Part shown: positions 43,272-52,275 of the stretch, one piece after another
Numbering within the stretch: the first letter of the stretch is position 1
How the letters are laid out: each line of letters starts with the position of its first letter
NCBI GenBank assembly: GCA_964602415.1
Contig: CAZRQL010000001.1
Location: 124,001-188,000 of the forward strand
From: CAZRQL01 sp964602415
GTDB taxonomy: Bacteria > Bacteroidota > Bacteroidia > Cytophagales > Flammeovirgaceae
Reading direction: 5' to 3'
Length of the DNA stretch: 64,000 bases
The notes under the pieces: model-generated
Database searches by the model: none
Seen by the model: only the letters and a program-made list of their open reading frames with translations
Told to the model about the DNA's origin: nothing
Made by a program: the position numbers and the translations under genes

Positions 43272-44948
43272 ATGAAGCGATTTTTACTCAAAATTAAGAC
43301 CGATTGGATAGAAGTTTTCAAAGCCAATCGGCTTATTTTTTTGATAATCATAGTTTTAATTTCCTCCCTGATAGGGCTGATCAATCTACAATATTATTGG
43401 GTAGAACTTTCTTACCGCACCAGCCGCGAGAGATTTAATCAAAATGTGCAAAACGCACTTGCAGGCGTTACAGCGGCTTTGGTCAAAAACGAAGCCCTTT
43501 TTACCATTAGAGACCAACTCAGACCTGATAGTCTGGCGCGAAAAGAAGAGGGTTATTTTGAGGTGGTTTTTGATTCTATGGGCATGGCCCGCTATGTAGA
43601 AGGCAAAACCATAAAAACCAAGCATTTATTGGGGTCCAATACCTTATCTAAAACAGGGGGCTATTACGAAGTAGAACAGGAAACCAAAATAAGCCGCACT
43701 GCCGTGGCAAAGAAAAATGAACTGGCTGCTTTTAAAAAAGAAAGTTTTGAAAACCATTATGAATTGATGAAATCCTATATGGATACGGCCCGCATGGATA
43801 GCCTTGCGGTGGAGAACCTGATTAGAAAACTCAATAAATCCGCAATTGTCGTTGAAGTCATCAATTCAATCATCAACACCAAGAAAAAAATAGAGGAACG
43901 GGTCAGTGAAAGACTGTTAGACTCACTTATACGTTTGGAACTCAAACGCAAAGGTATATCACAGCCATATAATTTTGGGGTGCGCAATAAGACCCGCGAG
44001 TCCCCTGACGAAAGGTTTATTTTTACCAACAACCGCGCTCGACAGTACCATATTTTACGCTCACCGTACTACATAAATTTGTTTGCCAATGACTTAACAG
44101 GAGAGCGGAATATTCTTTATCTTGAACTCCCCGAAGCCCGCAGTTTTGTTGACCAAAACCTCCAGTGGGTGCTTTATTCCTCTATTGCTTTTATTGTTAT
44201 TATAATGGGCTGTTTTGCTTATACCATTGTGATACTCTTTCGGCAGCAGAAACTTGCAAGATTGACTAAGGATTTTATTTCCAACATGACACACGAATTT
44301 AAAACCCCGATATCTACCATTTACCTTGCCGGCGAAGCACTTGCAGACACCGAAATCGGACAATCCGAAAACCAAAGAAAACGCTATTTGAATATCATAC
44401 GCCAAGAAAATGACAGGCTTGCAAAGCAAGTAGAAAAAGTGCTGCAAATTTCACAAATTGAGAAAGGGGATTACAAACTATTGGTTTCTGAATTGGATAT
44501 CAACCAAATAGTAACCGATGTAATAAAAAACCTCCGTGTGTTGGTAGAAAAAAGAGGGGGGCATATCACAGTCAGCCTCCAGCCCAATATCCCCACGGTA
44601 ATGGCAGATGAGCATCACATACGCAATGTTTTGGTCAATTTGATTGAAAATGCCAATAAATACTCACCTGAAAGCCCCAGTATCCATGTTTCTACACAGC
44701 ATCAAGAAAAGTACATTCAACTCACTGTCAGTGATAAAGGAGTTGGAATACCGCGCGATATGATAGGAAAAATATTTGAAAAGTTTTTTAGAGTGCCTAC
44801 CGGCAACCGCCACGATGTCAAAGGTTTTGGCTTGGGTTTGAGCTATGTAAAACAAATAATTGAAGCACACGGCGGAACCGTTCAGGCCAAAAGTGAGTTG
44901 GGAAAAGGGAGTTCTTTTACAGTTTTTTTACCCACTAAAAATGAGTAA
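43272..44948 (+). CDS. Sensor histidine kinase (RprX-like)
   Basis: The 558-residue kinase has membrane helices near residues 21-42 and 299-322, with a 255-residue periplasmic coiled-coil region between. The HisKA domain has FISNMTHEFKTPIS with His341; the ATPase domain has LVNLIENANKY (N box), DKGVGIP (G1) and GFGLGLSYV (G2). It should phosphorylate the regulator encoded next, whose ATG overlaps this gene by eight bases. The architecture resembles the RprX sensor of Bacteroides. The signal is unknown. Confidence 0.93.
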   Translation: MKRFLLKIKTDWIEVFKANRLIFLIIIVLISSLIGLINLQYYWVELSYRTSRERFNQNVQNALAGVTAALVKNEALFTIRDQLRPDSLARKEEGYFEVVFDSMGMARYVEGKTIKTKHLLGSNTLSKTGGYYEVEQETKISRTAVAKKNELAAFKKESFENHYELMKSYMDTARMDSLAVENLIRKLNKSAIVVEVINSIINTKKKIEERVSERLLDSLIRLELKRKGISQPYNFGVRNKTRESPDERFIFTNNRARQYHILRSPYYINLFANDLTGERNILYLELPEARSFVDQNLQWVLYSSIAFIVIIMGCFAYTIVILFRQQKLARLTKDFISNMTHEFKTPISTIYLAGEALADTEIGQSENQRKRYLNIIRQENDRLAKQVEKVLQISQIEKGDYKLLVSELDINQIVTDVIKNLRVLVEKRGGHITVSLQPNIPTVMADEHHIRNVLVNLIENANKYSPESPSIHVSTQHQEKYIQLTVSDKGVGIPRDMIGKIFEKFFRVPTGNRHDVKGFGLGLSYVKQIIEAHGGTVQAKSELGKGSSFTVFLPTKNE

Positions 44949-45636
44949 AGCAAAAATCTTGTTGGTCGAAGACGATCCCAACTTGGGAGAGGTGCTCGCT
45001 GAGTACCTTAACTTGAAAGGCTATCAAGCTACATTGAAAGCTGATGGGCTGTGCGGCTTGAATGAATTTGAGGCCACTGAGTATGACTTGTGTTTATTGG
45101 ATGTGATGATGCCCAAAATGGATGGATTTACTCTGGCAGAGTCAATTAGGGTAAGAAGCCAAACTATTCCTATCATCTTTTTGACAGCCAAATCAATGAA
45201 AGAAGATACCATCAAAGGTTTTAAGGTCGGTGCGGATGACTATGTCTGTAAGCCTTTTACAATGGAGGAACTACTGCTCAGGATTCAGGCAGTTTTGAGG
45301 CGCAGCAAACCTTCCATAGCCATAGAGCCTCAAAATCAGTTCACAATAGGTGGTTTTATATTTGACTACGAAGGGCAGATTCTAAGGTATCAAAATCAAG
45401 AACCACAAAGGCTTACCTCCAAAGAAAGCGAAGTCCTGCGACAGCTTTGCTTACGGAAAAATCAGGTATTAGATAGAGCGGTCGCTCTAAAAAAAATATG
45501 GGGTGAAGACAATCATTTCAACTCCAGAAGTATGGATGTGTATATCAACAAACTCAGGAAGTTTCTCAAGGCCGACCCCCAAGTTGAAATCATCAACGTG
45601 CACGGACAAGGATTTAAGCTGGTCGAAATCAAGTGA
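44941..45636 (+). CDS. OmpR-family response regulator (RprY-like)
   Basis: The ATG at 44941 gives 231 residues: an N-terminal receiver with acidic EDD near residue 10, Asp54 in LLDVMMP, the conserved Thr and Lys (FLTAKS, VCKPF), and a C-terminal winged helix with LTSKESEVLRQL and the DVYINKLRKFL recognition region. The sequence is close to what I recall of RprY. An in-frame start at 44860 would read into the kinase gene and is not used here. The stop is six bases from that of the convergent yraN. Confidence 0.94.
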   Translation: MSKAKILLVEDDPNLGEVLAEYLNLKGYQATLKADGLCGLNEFEATEYDLCLLDVMMPKMDGFTLAESIRVRSQTIPIIFLTAKSMKEDTIKGFKVGADDYVCKPFTMEELLLRIQAVLRRSKPSIAIEPQNQFTIGGFIFDYEGQILRYQNQEPQRLTSKESEVLRQLCLRKNQVLDRAVALKKIWGEDNHFNSRSMDVYINKLRKFLKADPQVEIINVHGQGFKLVEIK

Positions 45637-45642
45637 TTGACT

Positions 45643-45972
45643 TCAAAAAGCGTCTTCAAAATGTTCGATTACTTCTCCGGTAATAGCGATAATATCAAAG
45701 CGAATTTTGGTAGTAATAGCTAAATTTTGAGTATAATTTGAAGCCGCCTCGTGGATAAGCTCAATTTTACGCTCTGACAAAGTAGTCTCGGGATGACCGA
45801 AATTCGCATTTTTGCGCATTTTCACTTCAACAAAAACCAACAGCTTATCTTTCAGAGCTATAATATCTACTTCCGCTTTTCCAAAGCGGTAATTGCGTTC
45901 TAAAATAAGAAAACCTTGCTTTTCAAGGTATTGAGCTGCAAGGTTTTCTCCTATTCTACCAAGTTCAAGCAT
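45643..45972 (-). CDS. UPF0102 / YraN family endonuclease-like protein
   Basis: The 109-residue protein has the YraN pattern: GRIGENLAAQYLEKQGF, then a PD-(D/E)XK-like core AEVDIIALKDKLLVFVEVKMR. Family members are predicted Holliday-junction-resolvase-like nucleases; activity is not proven. Its ATG at 45972 shares one base with the stop of the DUF5723 gene (TGATG), which implies coupling; a TTG one codon upstream is a less likely start. Confidence 0.88.
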   Translation of the reverse strand: MLELGRIGENLAAQYLEKQGFLILERNYRFGKAEVDIIALKDKLLVFVEVKMRKNANFGHPETTLSERKIELIHEAASNYTQNLAITTKIRFDIIAITGEVIEHFEDAF

Positions 45973-47318
45973 CAAAAAGTCAAAGAAAAGTTGGTTTGAA
46001 AATCAACTCCCGTGCCTCTGGTTTTCATCAACATTGGGATGATATTATCCGAACCAATACCAAACTTCAAAAAGTTGAGTATATTGATGGAAGCAAAAGC
46101 CCCTCCAATAAGTTGATTGTACCCGCCATACCCTGCCATTAGGCCTACGTCCAATGTTTTGTGTATGTCTCTATTGTAAGCCACTGATACAAAAGGTCTT
46201 GTTGTGGCTCCGGGTACATTTCTAAACCCTTGCACATAGGTTACGAAAATGGCATTGGCTATGTACTCTCTACCTTTTTCGCTCACCTTTGGCGTTTTGA
46301 ATTCCGCTTGCAGCAAAAACCGAGTTCCTAAGCCTTGTGAATAACTATTGCCCGCGGTTTGGTCAGGCACAAAGAAGTAAAGCGAGTCTCTCAAATTAAA
46401 GTCTCCAAAAAAGTATCCAACTGTTTGACCTTGGTAGCGATAAGTACCATTTTTCGAAAAAGTAGCAAGTTCTTTGTTGAAATTGATAGCACCAATGTCT
46501 ATCAGACTGGCATTAATCTCAATTTTTTTTCCTACGTGCAGAGCTGCTCCAATATCAGCCCCATAACCCGTGCCGTTTGTGGCAGTAGGGCTGAAATTCT
46601 GAAAATCAGCAACACCCGAAGTCTCAAAAGTATAGTCTAAACTTGTCTCAATATAAGAACCATCTTCAGGAGTAAAAATAGTGGCTTTTCTCATCGTCAT
46701 TTTGGCTGAAGTGATTCCTTGCAAATATTTGACCCTGAACCCAAATCTCATTCCTATTCCTTCGCCGTCTCCATCGTTGCCAAATAGCGGAAAGGCTGTC
46801 CCTAAAGCATATTCTCTGTAATACAAGGCGTTGATGTTTGTCGAGCCTAAATCCAACACCTGCCCGGCAAATTGCTTATTGCCATAGGCCACCAGACGAG
46901 CCAGATTTTTTCCGTATTGAAAACTATACCCCATCTTGTCAACTGCGGTAAGTGAAAAATTAATATGCTTATCTTGTTTGGTCTTAAACTGCCAAGCGAT
47001 GCCTCCCAATTGCACATCAAAACCGAATCCTAATAGATTGAGGTCTTGTTTCGCGTTTACAGCGTCAAGTATTGCATTGCCTTTGCCTTGATAGATATTG
47101 GTAAAAAGACCGTAAGTGATAGAGGTATTTCCAAACCACATGTAGGTATTCATCCCAAACTGAAAATGCTTCTTTTTACCCAAGTCAAGTTCCGATGGTT
47201 CGTACCTTGCGCCGTTCAAATCGTTGTGTCCGCAATAGGTTGTTGAAAGGTTATATTGTGCAAAAACGCTGCAATAACTTAGTAATGAAAAGGTTGCTAA
47301 CAAGTATAAAAATTTCAT
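45972..47318 (-). CDS. DUF5723-like outer-membrane beta-barrel protein
   Basis: The 448-residue protein has a signal peptide ending at VFAQ and repeated amphipathic strands (FGMNTYMWFGNTSI, GIGMRFGFRVKYLQG, ALHVGKKIEINASLID) and ends in an aromatic residue (NFSLTF), all of which fit a barrel of the Bacteroidota DUF5723 family. Function unknown. It is flanked upstream by a lipoprotein gene after 43 bases, with a 20-bp tandem repeat in the gap. Confidence 0.7.
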   Translation of the reverse strand: MKFLYLLATFSLLSYCSVFAQYNLSTTYCGHNDLNGARYEPSELDLGKKKHFQFGMNTYMWFGNTSITYGLFTNIYQGKGNAILDAVNAKQDLNLLGFGFDVQLGGIAWQFKTKQDKHINFSLTAVDKMGYSFQYGKNLARLVAYGNKQFAGQVLDLGSTNINALYYREYALGTAFPLFGNDGDGEGIGMRFGFRVKYLQGITSAKMTMRKATIFTPEDGSYIETSLDYTFETSGVADFQNFSPTATNGTGYGADIGAALHVGKKIEINASLIDIGAINFNKELATFSKNGTYRYQGQTVGYFFGDFNLRDSLYFFVPDQTAGNSYSQGLGTRFLLQAEFKTPKVSEKGREYIANAIFVTYVQGFRNVPGATTRPFVSVAYNRDIHKTLDVGLMAGYGGYNQLIGGAFASINILNFLKFGIGSDNIIPMLMKTRGTGVDFQTNFSLTF

Positions 47319-47320
47319 AA

Positions 47321-47360
47321 TATGTAGTGATTGTGATTTTTGTGTAGTGATTGTGATTTT
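47321..47360 (+). repeat. 20-bp tandem repeat, two copies
   Basis: Two adjacent copies of a TGTAGTGATTGTGATTTT unit, differing at one of 20 positions, fill the gap between the two minus-strand envelope genes. Confidence 0.85.
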
Positions 47361-47361
47361 A

Positions 47362-48399
47362 TTATTTTGATATTCTCAATTTCAAATCTCCAACAGTTTT
47401 GATAAGCAGAACATCTTTTTTATTTAAAATAACCGATGAAGCACCGGTTGGAACACTGATTTTCACTTCAGTTCTCATGCTCTTAGCATCCTTAAGCATA
47501 TCATATTTGTTTGGGCCTAACTCTGTTGTAAGGGTGGTTTTTTGTGCGCGGATAGGCCTGCCCTCAGAGTCGAGTTCCGCTGAAGCAATGGTGTTAAAGC
47601 CTCCGGAAAACAAAGAATCAATTTTTCTATCGAGCGTATTCAAAAAATATACTTGAACTTTGGTTTCTAAACTTAAGCCATTCTCTGCCAAAAAGTTAAT
47701 TTTTCCTATTATGGATTTGGTGCTTATTTCATCGGTTTCAAAGTTTATTGGAGATTCATCTGCAATTTCAAAGCTCTGCTTGGTTTTGATTTGAACTTCC
47801 TCAAGTTTAGGGTTGTTGATTTTCATTTCTAAGCCAATACCATCTTGTGCCCCGATAACTCCCGGTGTATTTTTTTCGGCTGTGGAAAGGTTTGTGATAC
47901 TGCTCTCAATTTTGTTGCCCAATTTTTTTCCTGCCATGCTTATAGGAGCGGAAGTGAATACAGAGCCTGAAGCCACTTGGCCTACTGATTGAGTAAAAAG
48001 AACTTGCCCTCCTGACTTCACTTCTAAGGTAGCTGAAACAATATCTACGGGCATTTTATTTTCTAAAATCAGAACCAAATTGCCCGACTCAAAGGTAACA
48101 CTGCCGTAATCGGAAGATTGTAGTTCAAAAGGCCCTGCCGATATATTGGAAAAAGCGGGTATAAAAGGATAAGGGGTACCAGCTTCAAAACCAGGGAAGA
48201 CTTCTCCCATTAAAATCTTAGTACTGTAGTCAAAATCAGATAAACTTGACGACAACTCCGCCAGAGAAATCTCTGACTTTGTGAGCGGTCCGAGCAATTC
48301 GACATCCCAAGGGGGAAGTTGTGGGCGATCTAACAATTCACAACCAACCAAAAACATGGTTAGTACAATTGTTGATAAGAATAGTTTTGGGTTTATCAT
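47362..48399 (-). CDS. Lipoprotein of unknown function
   Basis: The 345-residue protein has a lipobox FLVGC (Cys20) and a beta-rich body with several LEU-rich strands such as SVTFESGNLVLILENKMPVDIVSA. I do not recognise a domain. It lies directly upstream of the DUF5723 barrel gene in the same direction and the two may function together at the outer membrane. Confidence 0.7.
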   Translation of the reverse strand: MINPKLFLSTIVLTMFLVGCELLDRPQLPPWDVELLGPLTKSEISLAELSSSLSDFDYSTKILMGEVFPGFEAGTPYPFIPAFSNISAGPFELQSSDYGSVTFESGNLVLILENKMPVDIVSATLEVKSGGQVLFTQSVGQVASGSVFTSAPISMAGKKLGNKIESSITNLSTAEKNTPGVIGAQDGIGLEMKINNPKLEEVQIKTKQSFEIADESPINFETDEISTKSIIGKINFLAENGLSLETKVQVYFLNTLDRKIDSLFSGGFNTIASAELDSEGRPIRAQKTTLTTELGPNKYDMLKDAKSMRTEVKISVPTGASSVILNKKDVLLIKTVGDLKLRISK

Positions 48400-48515
48400 T
48401 CGATGTAGGTTTATTTTGGTACGAAAATAAGGTTGATTTTGATACGATAGATATAAAATGAGTATTGAGTAGTTTTTTAATCTAAACTGAGTCGTATATG
48501 AGCCAAATAAAACCT

Positions 48516-48523
48516 TATCTTTG
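48516..48523 (+). promoter_or_regulatory. -7 element for the coiled-coil lipoprotein gene
   Basis: TATCTTTG, 31 bases before the ATG at 48555; the following C makes it a very good consensus match. The -33 element is not clear. Confidence 0.55.
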
Positions 48524-48554
48524 CACTAATTGTTTAAGTCTAACTTAGTTTACC

Positions 48555-49097
48555 ATGAAAAAAAATTTTTTCCCGATTTTGATCTCTGTGTTTGTATTCG
48601 CTTGCGCACCTGCCGGAGTAAGCGAGGAAACTAAGGCAGCTATTAATCAGTTGGAGGCTGATTTGAGCTCTGCATCAGAACAATTGAAAGCTCTTTCCGA
48701 TCGCTTTGCGGCCTCCAAAGATTCGGCAGCTTTTTATTGCAACTCGATTGATCTGAGTGAAGCCCTTCGCAAATCACTAAAAGACAAAGCCAATCAAGCT
48801 GATTCTCTCAAGAACCGCTGCAACGACTTAGTAAACTGGTATGAAACAGCCGGTATTGAAGTGGCTACTCTTGGGGTTCAAGTTGCCGATGAGAACCAAG
48901 GCTATGCAAATTTGAAAGAAAAAATATCCAACAATCAAGTAGTTGAGGACAGTGCCAAATCTATGCTTCAAACCCTTCAATCCAAACTCGAAAACAGTAA
49001 AATGAAGATGATAGCTTGGAATGAGACACTTAACACAAATGACCAAGAGGTTATTTCTATAGTTTCTCAGTTTAAATCATTGCAATCTAAAAAGTAA
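48555..49097 (+). CDS. Coiled-coil lipoprotein of unknown function
   Basis: The 180-residue protein has a lipoprotein signal with FVFAC (Cys17), then an almost wholly helical body with coiled-coil patterning, for example INQLEADLSSASEQLKALSDR and LKEKISNNQ. There is no catalytic motif. It is a short secreted lipoprotein that could act as a periplasmic spacer or scaffold. It has its own promoter and terminator. Confidence 0.75.
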   Translation: MKKNFFPILISVFVFACAPAGVSEETKAAINQLEADLSSASEQLKALSDRFAASKDSAAFYCNSIDLSEALRKSLKDKANQADSLKNRCNDLVNWYETAGIEVATLGVQVADENQGYANLKEKISNNQVVEDSAKSMLQTLQSKLENSKMKMIAWNETLNTNDQEVISIVSQFKSLQSKK

Positions 49098-49100
49098 TCT

Positions 49101-49138
49101 AAAAAAAACCGCTTCAAATTTATGGAGCGGTTTTTTTT
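49101..49138 (+). terminator. Terminator after the coiled-coil lipoprotein gene
   Basis: A-rich arm ending ACCGCT (49101-49113) pairs with AGCGGT and a T8 run (49126-49138). Confidence 0.85.
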
Positions 49139-49146
49139 TAGATTTG
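49139..49146 (+). promoter_or_regulatory. -7 element for the DPP III gene
   Basis: TAGATTTG directly after the terminator and 28 bases before the ATG at 49175. Confidence 0.5.
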
Positions 49147-49174
49147 CACATCCAAACAAAAAACATTTATTAAA

Positions 49175-51286
49175 ATGATTAGAACTTTAGCTTTATTGAT
49201 GCTTGGAGTTACTTTAGCAAACGCTCAACCCAACCCCAACCGTTTTGCAGATATTCAAGTACTTCAGTATGAAGTTCCCGGTTTCGATAACCTGTCTTTA
49301 AAGCAAAAACTTTTGGTGTATTATCTTTCTGAGGCTGCTTTGGCCGGTCGGGATATTATTTTTGATCAAAACTGCAAATACAATCTTAGGGTTCGTAAGA
49401 CAATCGAACAGATAGTCAAAAACTACTCAGGCGACAAAACCAAAGACCCTGAATGGGAACGCTTTATGACATGGGCCAAACAGGTCTGGTTCTCCCGAGG
49501 CATTCATCATCACTACAATGAGACCAAACTGGTTCCAGAGTTTAAGCGTGAATATTTTATCAAACTCGTACGCGGTTCGATGCCCAACGCAAGGTTTCCT
49601 TTATCCCCAGCCAATGCAAACAATGTGGACAAATTTGCCGGAGAGATGGCCGACATCATATTCAAAGCCGATATAGCTCCAAAAAGAGTAAATAAGGCAG
49701 CAGGTAAAGATTTGGTAATCAGTTCAGCGGCCAATTTTTATGATGGGGTTACCCAAAGTGAGGCGGAGGATTTTTACAGATTACAAAAAGAAGCAGGTAG
49801 TCAGGAAAATCCGGTCTCTCATGGACTTAACAGTAAACTCGTAAAACTTACCTCCCCACCAATGAAGGCCCATCGCACTGCCTCAGGGACTTATGACACC
49901 AAACCAAAAGCAGGGGATATTGTGGAGTACGTTTGGTGTGTTGGTGGCAAAGACGTACATGAATCGGGTAAGCCCGGATTGTATATGCAAGCTCTTAAAA
50001 AAGTAGTTCAAAATTTGGAGTCAGCTTTGCCTTATACAGAAAACAAATTGCAAAAAAAAGCACTGGAGTTGCTCATTGAGTACTTCCAAACAGGAGACTT
50101 AGCCAAATTTGATGAGTACAACATCGCTTGGCTAAAAGACACACAATCCACTATTGATTACATCTTGGGCTTTATAGAGGTTTATGGAGATCCTTTGGGC
50201 TACAAGGGGTCTTATGAAGGTGTCATCCAAATAACTGATATGGACGCTTCTAAGCGAATCAAAACCTTGGCTTCTAATGCCCAATGGTTTGAAAACAACT
50301 CTCCGATTGATAATACTTACAAAAAAGCCAAAGTTGTAGGTATATCAGCAAAGGTGGTCAATGTAGCCATGGAAGCAGGAGACGCTGCCCCTGCCACTCC
50401 CATAGGCATCAATCTACCCAACTCCAACTGGATTAGAACCAAACACGGATCAAAGTCCGTATCCTTAGAAAACATCAAAACAGCCTATAATACAGCATCT
50501 TCTGATGAAAAACTCAAAGAGTTTTATTCTTCAGATACAGAAGTAAAAAGACAGCAAGAGCATGGCGTTCTGGCGGGTAAGTTGCACACCGATTTACATG
50601 AAGTAGTAGGGCATGCTTCCGGCCAGCTTAAGACCGGAGTCGGGCAGCCCTCAGAAACACTCAAAAACTATTCAAATACAATAGAAGAAGCCCGAGCTGA
50701 TCTGGTAGCTTTGTATTATTTGATGGATCAGAAACTTGTCGAAATAGGTGTTGCTCCTTCGGTGGAAGTAGGAAAGGCGGCTTACGATAGTTACATAACA
50801 AACGGCTTAATTACTCAACTCCAACGCATAAAACTCGGTGACGAGATTGAAGAAGACCACATGAGAAATCGGCAGATGATAGCCGCTTGGGTATATGAGA
50901 AAGGCAAGCCTTCTAATGTAATTGAGAAAATATCGAAAAATGGCAAAACGTTCTTTGTGGTCAAGGATTATGACAAACTTAGAGGGCTTTTTGGAGAATT
51001 ACTTAAAGAAGTACAGCGCATAAAATCTGAAGGCGATTTTGAAGCAGCAAAGAAATTAGTTGAAACGTATGGTGTCAAAATTGATGCAAACTTACACAAA
51101 GAAGTATTGGATCGTTTTCAAAGACTGAATCTACCTGCATTTTACGGATTCGTACAGCCCCGCTACAAACTCGTAGGGCCTAAAGACAAGCCAACCGATG
51201 TCAAAATAGACTATTCACAGTCGGATTTTGTGGAGCAAATGATGGAGTATGGACAAAAGTACTCGTTCTTGCCTATCGAATTTTAA
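49175..51286 (+). CDS. Dipeptidyl peptidase III (M49 family)
   Basis: The 703-residue protein has a signal peptide ending near ANAQ and the M49 zinc site: HEVVGH at residues 475-480 (HExxxGH-like) and the second motif EEARAD near 504-509. M49 enzymes cut dipeptides from the N-terminus of short peptides. The signal peptide places this one in the envelope, which is common in Bacteroidota but unlike the cytosolic eukaryotic enzyme. It is transcribed alone, with a terminator shared with the tRNA on the other strand. Confidence 0.93.
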   Translation: MIRTLALLMLGVTLANAQPNPNRFADIQVLQYEVPGFDNLSLKQKLLVYYLSEAALAGRDIIFDQNCKYNLRVRKTIEQIVKNYSGDKTKDPEWERFMTWAKQVWFSRGIHHHYNETKLVPEFKREYFIKLVRGSMPNARFPLSPANANNVDKFAGEMADIIFKADIAPKRVNKAAGKDLVISSAANFYDGVTQSEAEDFYRLQKEAGSQENPVSHGLNSKLVKLTSPPMKAHRTASGTYDTKPKAGDIVEYVWCVGGKDVHESGKPGLYMQALKKVVQNLESALPYTENKLQKKALELLIEYFQTGDLAKFDEYNIAWLKDTQSTIDYILGFIEVYGDPLGYKGSYEGVIQITDMDASKRIKTLASNAQWFENNSPIDNTYKKAKVVGISAKVVNVAMEAGDAAPATPIGINLPNSNWIRTKHGSKSVSLENIKTAYNTASSDEKLKEFYSSDTEVKRQQEHGVLAGKLHTDLHEVVGHASGQLKTGVGQPSETLKNYSNTIEEARADLVALYYLMDQKLVEIGVAPSVEVGKAAYDSYITNGLITQLQRIKLGDEIEEDHMRNRQMIAAWVYEKGKPSNVIEKISKNGKTFFVVKDYDKLRGLFGELLKEVQRIKSEGDFEAAKKLVETYGVKIDANLHKEVLDRFQRLNLPAFYGFVQPRYKLVGPKDKPTDVKIDYSQSDFVEQMMEYGQKYSFLPIEF

Positions 51287-51290
51287 ACAG

Positions 51291-51320
51291 AAAAGCCCGC
51301 ACATAGATGCGGGCTTTTTT
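51291..51320. terminator. Bidirectional terminator between DPP III and tRNA-Met
   Basis: Perfect 11-bp stem, AAAAGCCCGCA (51291-51301) with its complement (51308-51318), 6-base loop, T run on the plus strand and A run before it for the minus strand. Confidence 0.9.
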
Positions 51321-51322
51321 TG

Positions 51323-51396
51323 TAGCGGAGACGGGAATCGAACCCGTGACCTCAGGGTTATGAATCCTGCGCTCTAACCATCTGAGCTACCCCGCC
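51323..51396 (-). tRNA. tRNA-Met (CAT anticodon)
   Basis: On the minus strand this 74-base sequence folds as a cloverleaf: GGCGGGG acceptor with CTCCGCT, D arm GCTC/GAGC, anticodon loop TTCATAA with CAT at the centre, and a T arm ACGGG-TTCGATT-CCCGT. CCA is not encoded. The 1-72 pair is a G-T pair, and the anticodon stem lacks the three G-C pairs of the initiator, so it is probably the elongator tRNA-Met; tRNA-Ile with modified CAT is less likely. Confidence 0.92.
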
Positions 51397-51407
51397 ATTT
51401 AGACTTG

Positions 51408-51435
51408 CAAAAATACAAGTTTTTTTGATTGACAA
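51408..51435 (-). promoter_or_regulatory. tRNA-Met promoter
   Basis: On the minus strand TTG (51435-51433), 17-base spacer and TATTTTTG (51415-51408), 12 bases before the tRNA. Confidence 0.6.
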
Positions 51436-51486
51436 TTTTTTTTTCTTCTAAATAAACAACACTGTCCCTACAAATTACTTCAAACG

Positions 51487-52275
51487 ATGAATCTTTCCGA
51501 ACTCTGTCATAAGGCACTGCCTGCTGTAGAAACAGTTGTTGACTTTATTGCCCATGAATCTATTGGTTTTGATGCGAGTAGTATCGAATACAAAGGGGTA
51601 CGAGACTTGGTTTCTTATGTGGATAAAAAAGCGGAAGCCATTCTTTTTGACAAATTGGCTTCTTTAGTCCCTCATGCAGGCTTTTTGGCTGAAGAAGGAA
51701 CTGCAAAATCACTTGATAGCGAGTGGCTTTGGGTCATAGACCCTTTGGATGGCACAACCAATTTCATGCACAAAATCCCTGTTTTTGCGGTAAGTGTCGG
51801 GCTACTTTACAATAAAAAACCCGTGATGGGCATTGTTGCGGAGGTGAACCGAAGAGAGTTTTTTTATGCTTGGCAAAATGGTGGAGCTTATCTAAATGGC
51901 AGTAAAATAACTGTTAGTAAAAACATCTTGATACAAAGTGCGCTGCTCGCTACGGGGTTTCCTTACCATGACTCTGGCAAAACCGACCAACATGTAGCTC
52001 TTTTGGCTGAACTTTTGCGCTCAGCAAGAGGACTCAGGCGACTCGGATCAGCGGCAACGGATATTTGCTATGTAGCGGCAGGTAGGTTTGATGGTTTTTT
52101 TGAGTACAACCTCAGTCCTTGGGATGTAGCGGGAGGAGCTATTATTGCCCAAGAAGCGGGAGGATGTATTACCGATTTCAAAGGTGATAGCGATTACATA
52201 TTCGGCAGGGAGTTGGTGGTGGGTGGAGCGATTTATCCTCGTCTGATGGAAGTGGTCAAAAGACACTTTTGTTGA
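51487..52275 (+). CDS. Inositol monophosphatase family protein (SuhB-like)
   Basis: The 262-residue protein has the family metal-binding motifs: EEG in FLAEEGTA, DPLDGTTNF near residue 80, and the C-terminal WDVAGGAIIAQEAGG. Members hydrolyse inositol monophosphate or other sugar phosphates, or 3'-phosphoadenylates (CysQ); I cannot choose between these from sequence. The final A of its TGA is the first base of the next gene's ATG. Confidence 0.9.
   Translation: MNLSELCHKALPAVETVVDFIAHESIGFDASSIEYKGVRDLVSYVDKKAEAILFDKLASLVPHAGFLAEEGTAKSLDSEWLWVIDPLDGTTNFMHKIPVFAVSVGLLYNKKPVMGIVAEVNRREFFYAWQNGGAYLNGSKITVSKNILIQSALLATGFPYHDSGKTDQHVALLAELLRSARGLRRLGSAATDICYVAAGRFDGFFEYNLSPWDVAGGAIIAQEAGGCITDFKGDSDYIFGRELVVGGAIYPRLMEVVKRHFC

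Noticed and set aside
44860..44940. Longer N-terminus for the response regulator
   Set aside because: It would overlap the kinase by 89 bases; receiver domains start near the ATG at 44941.
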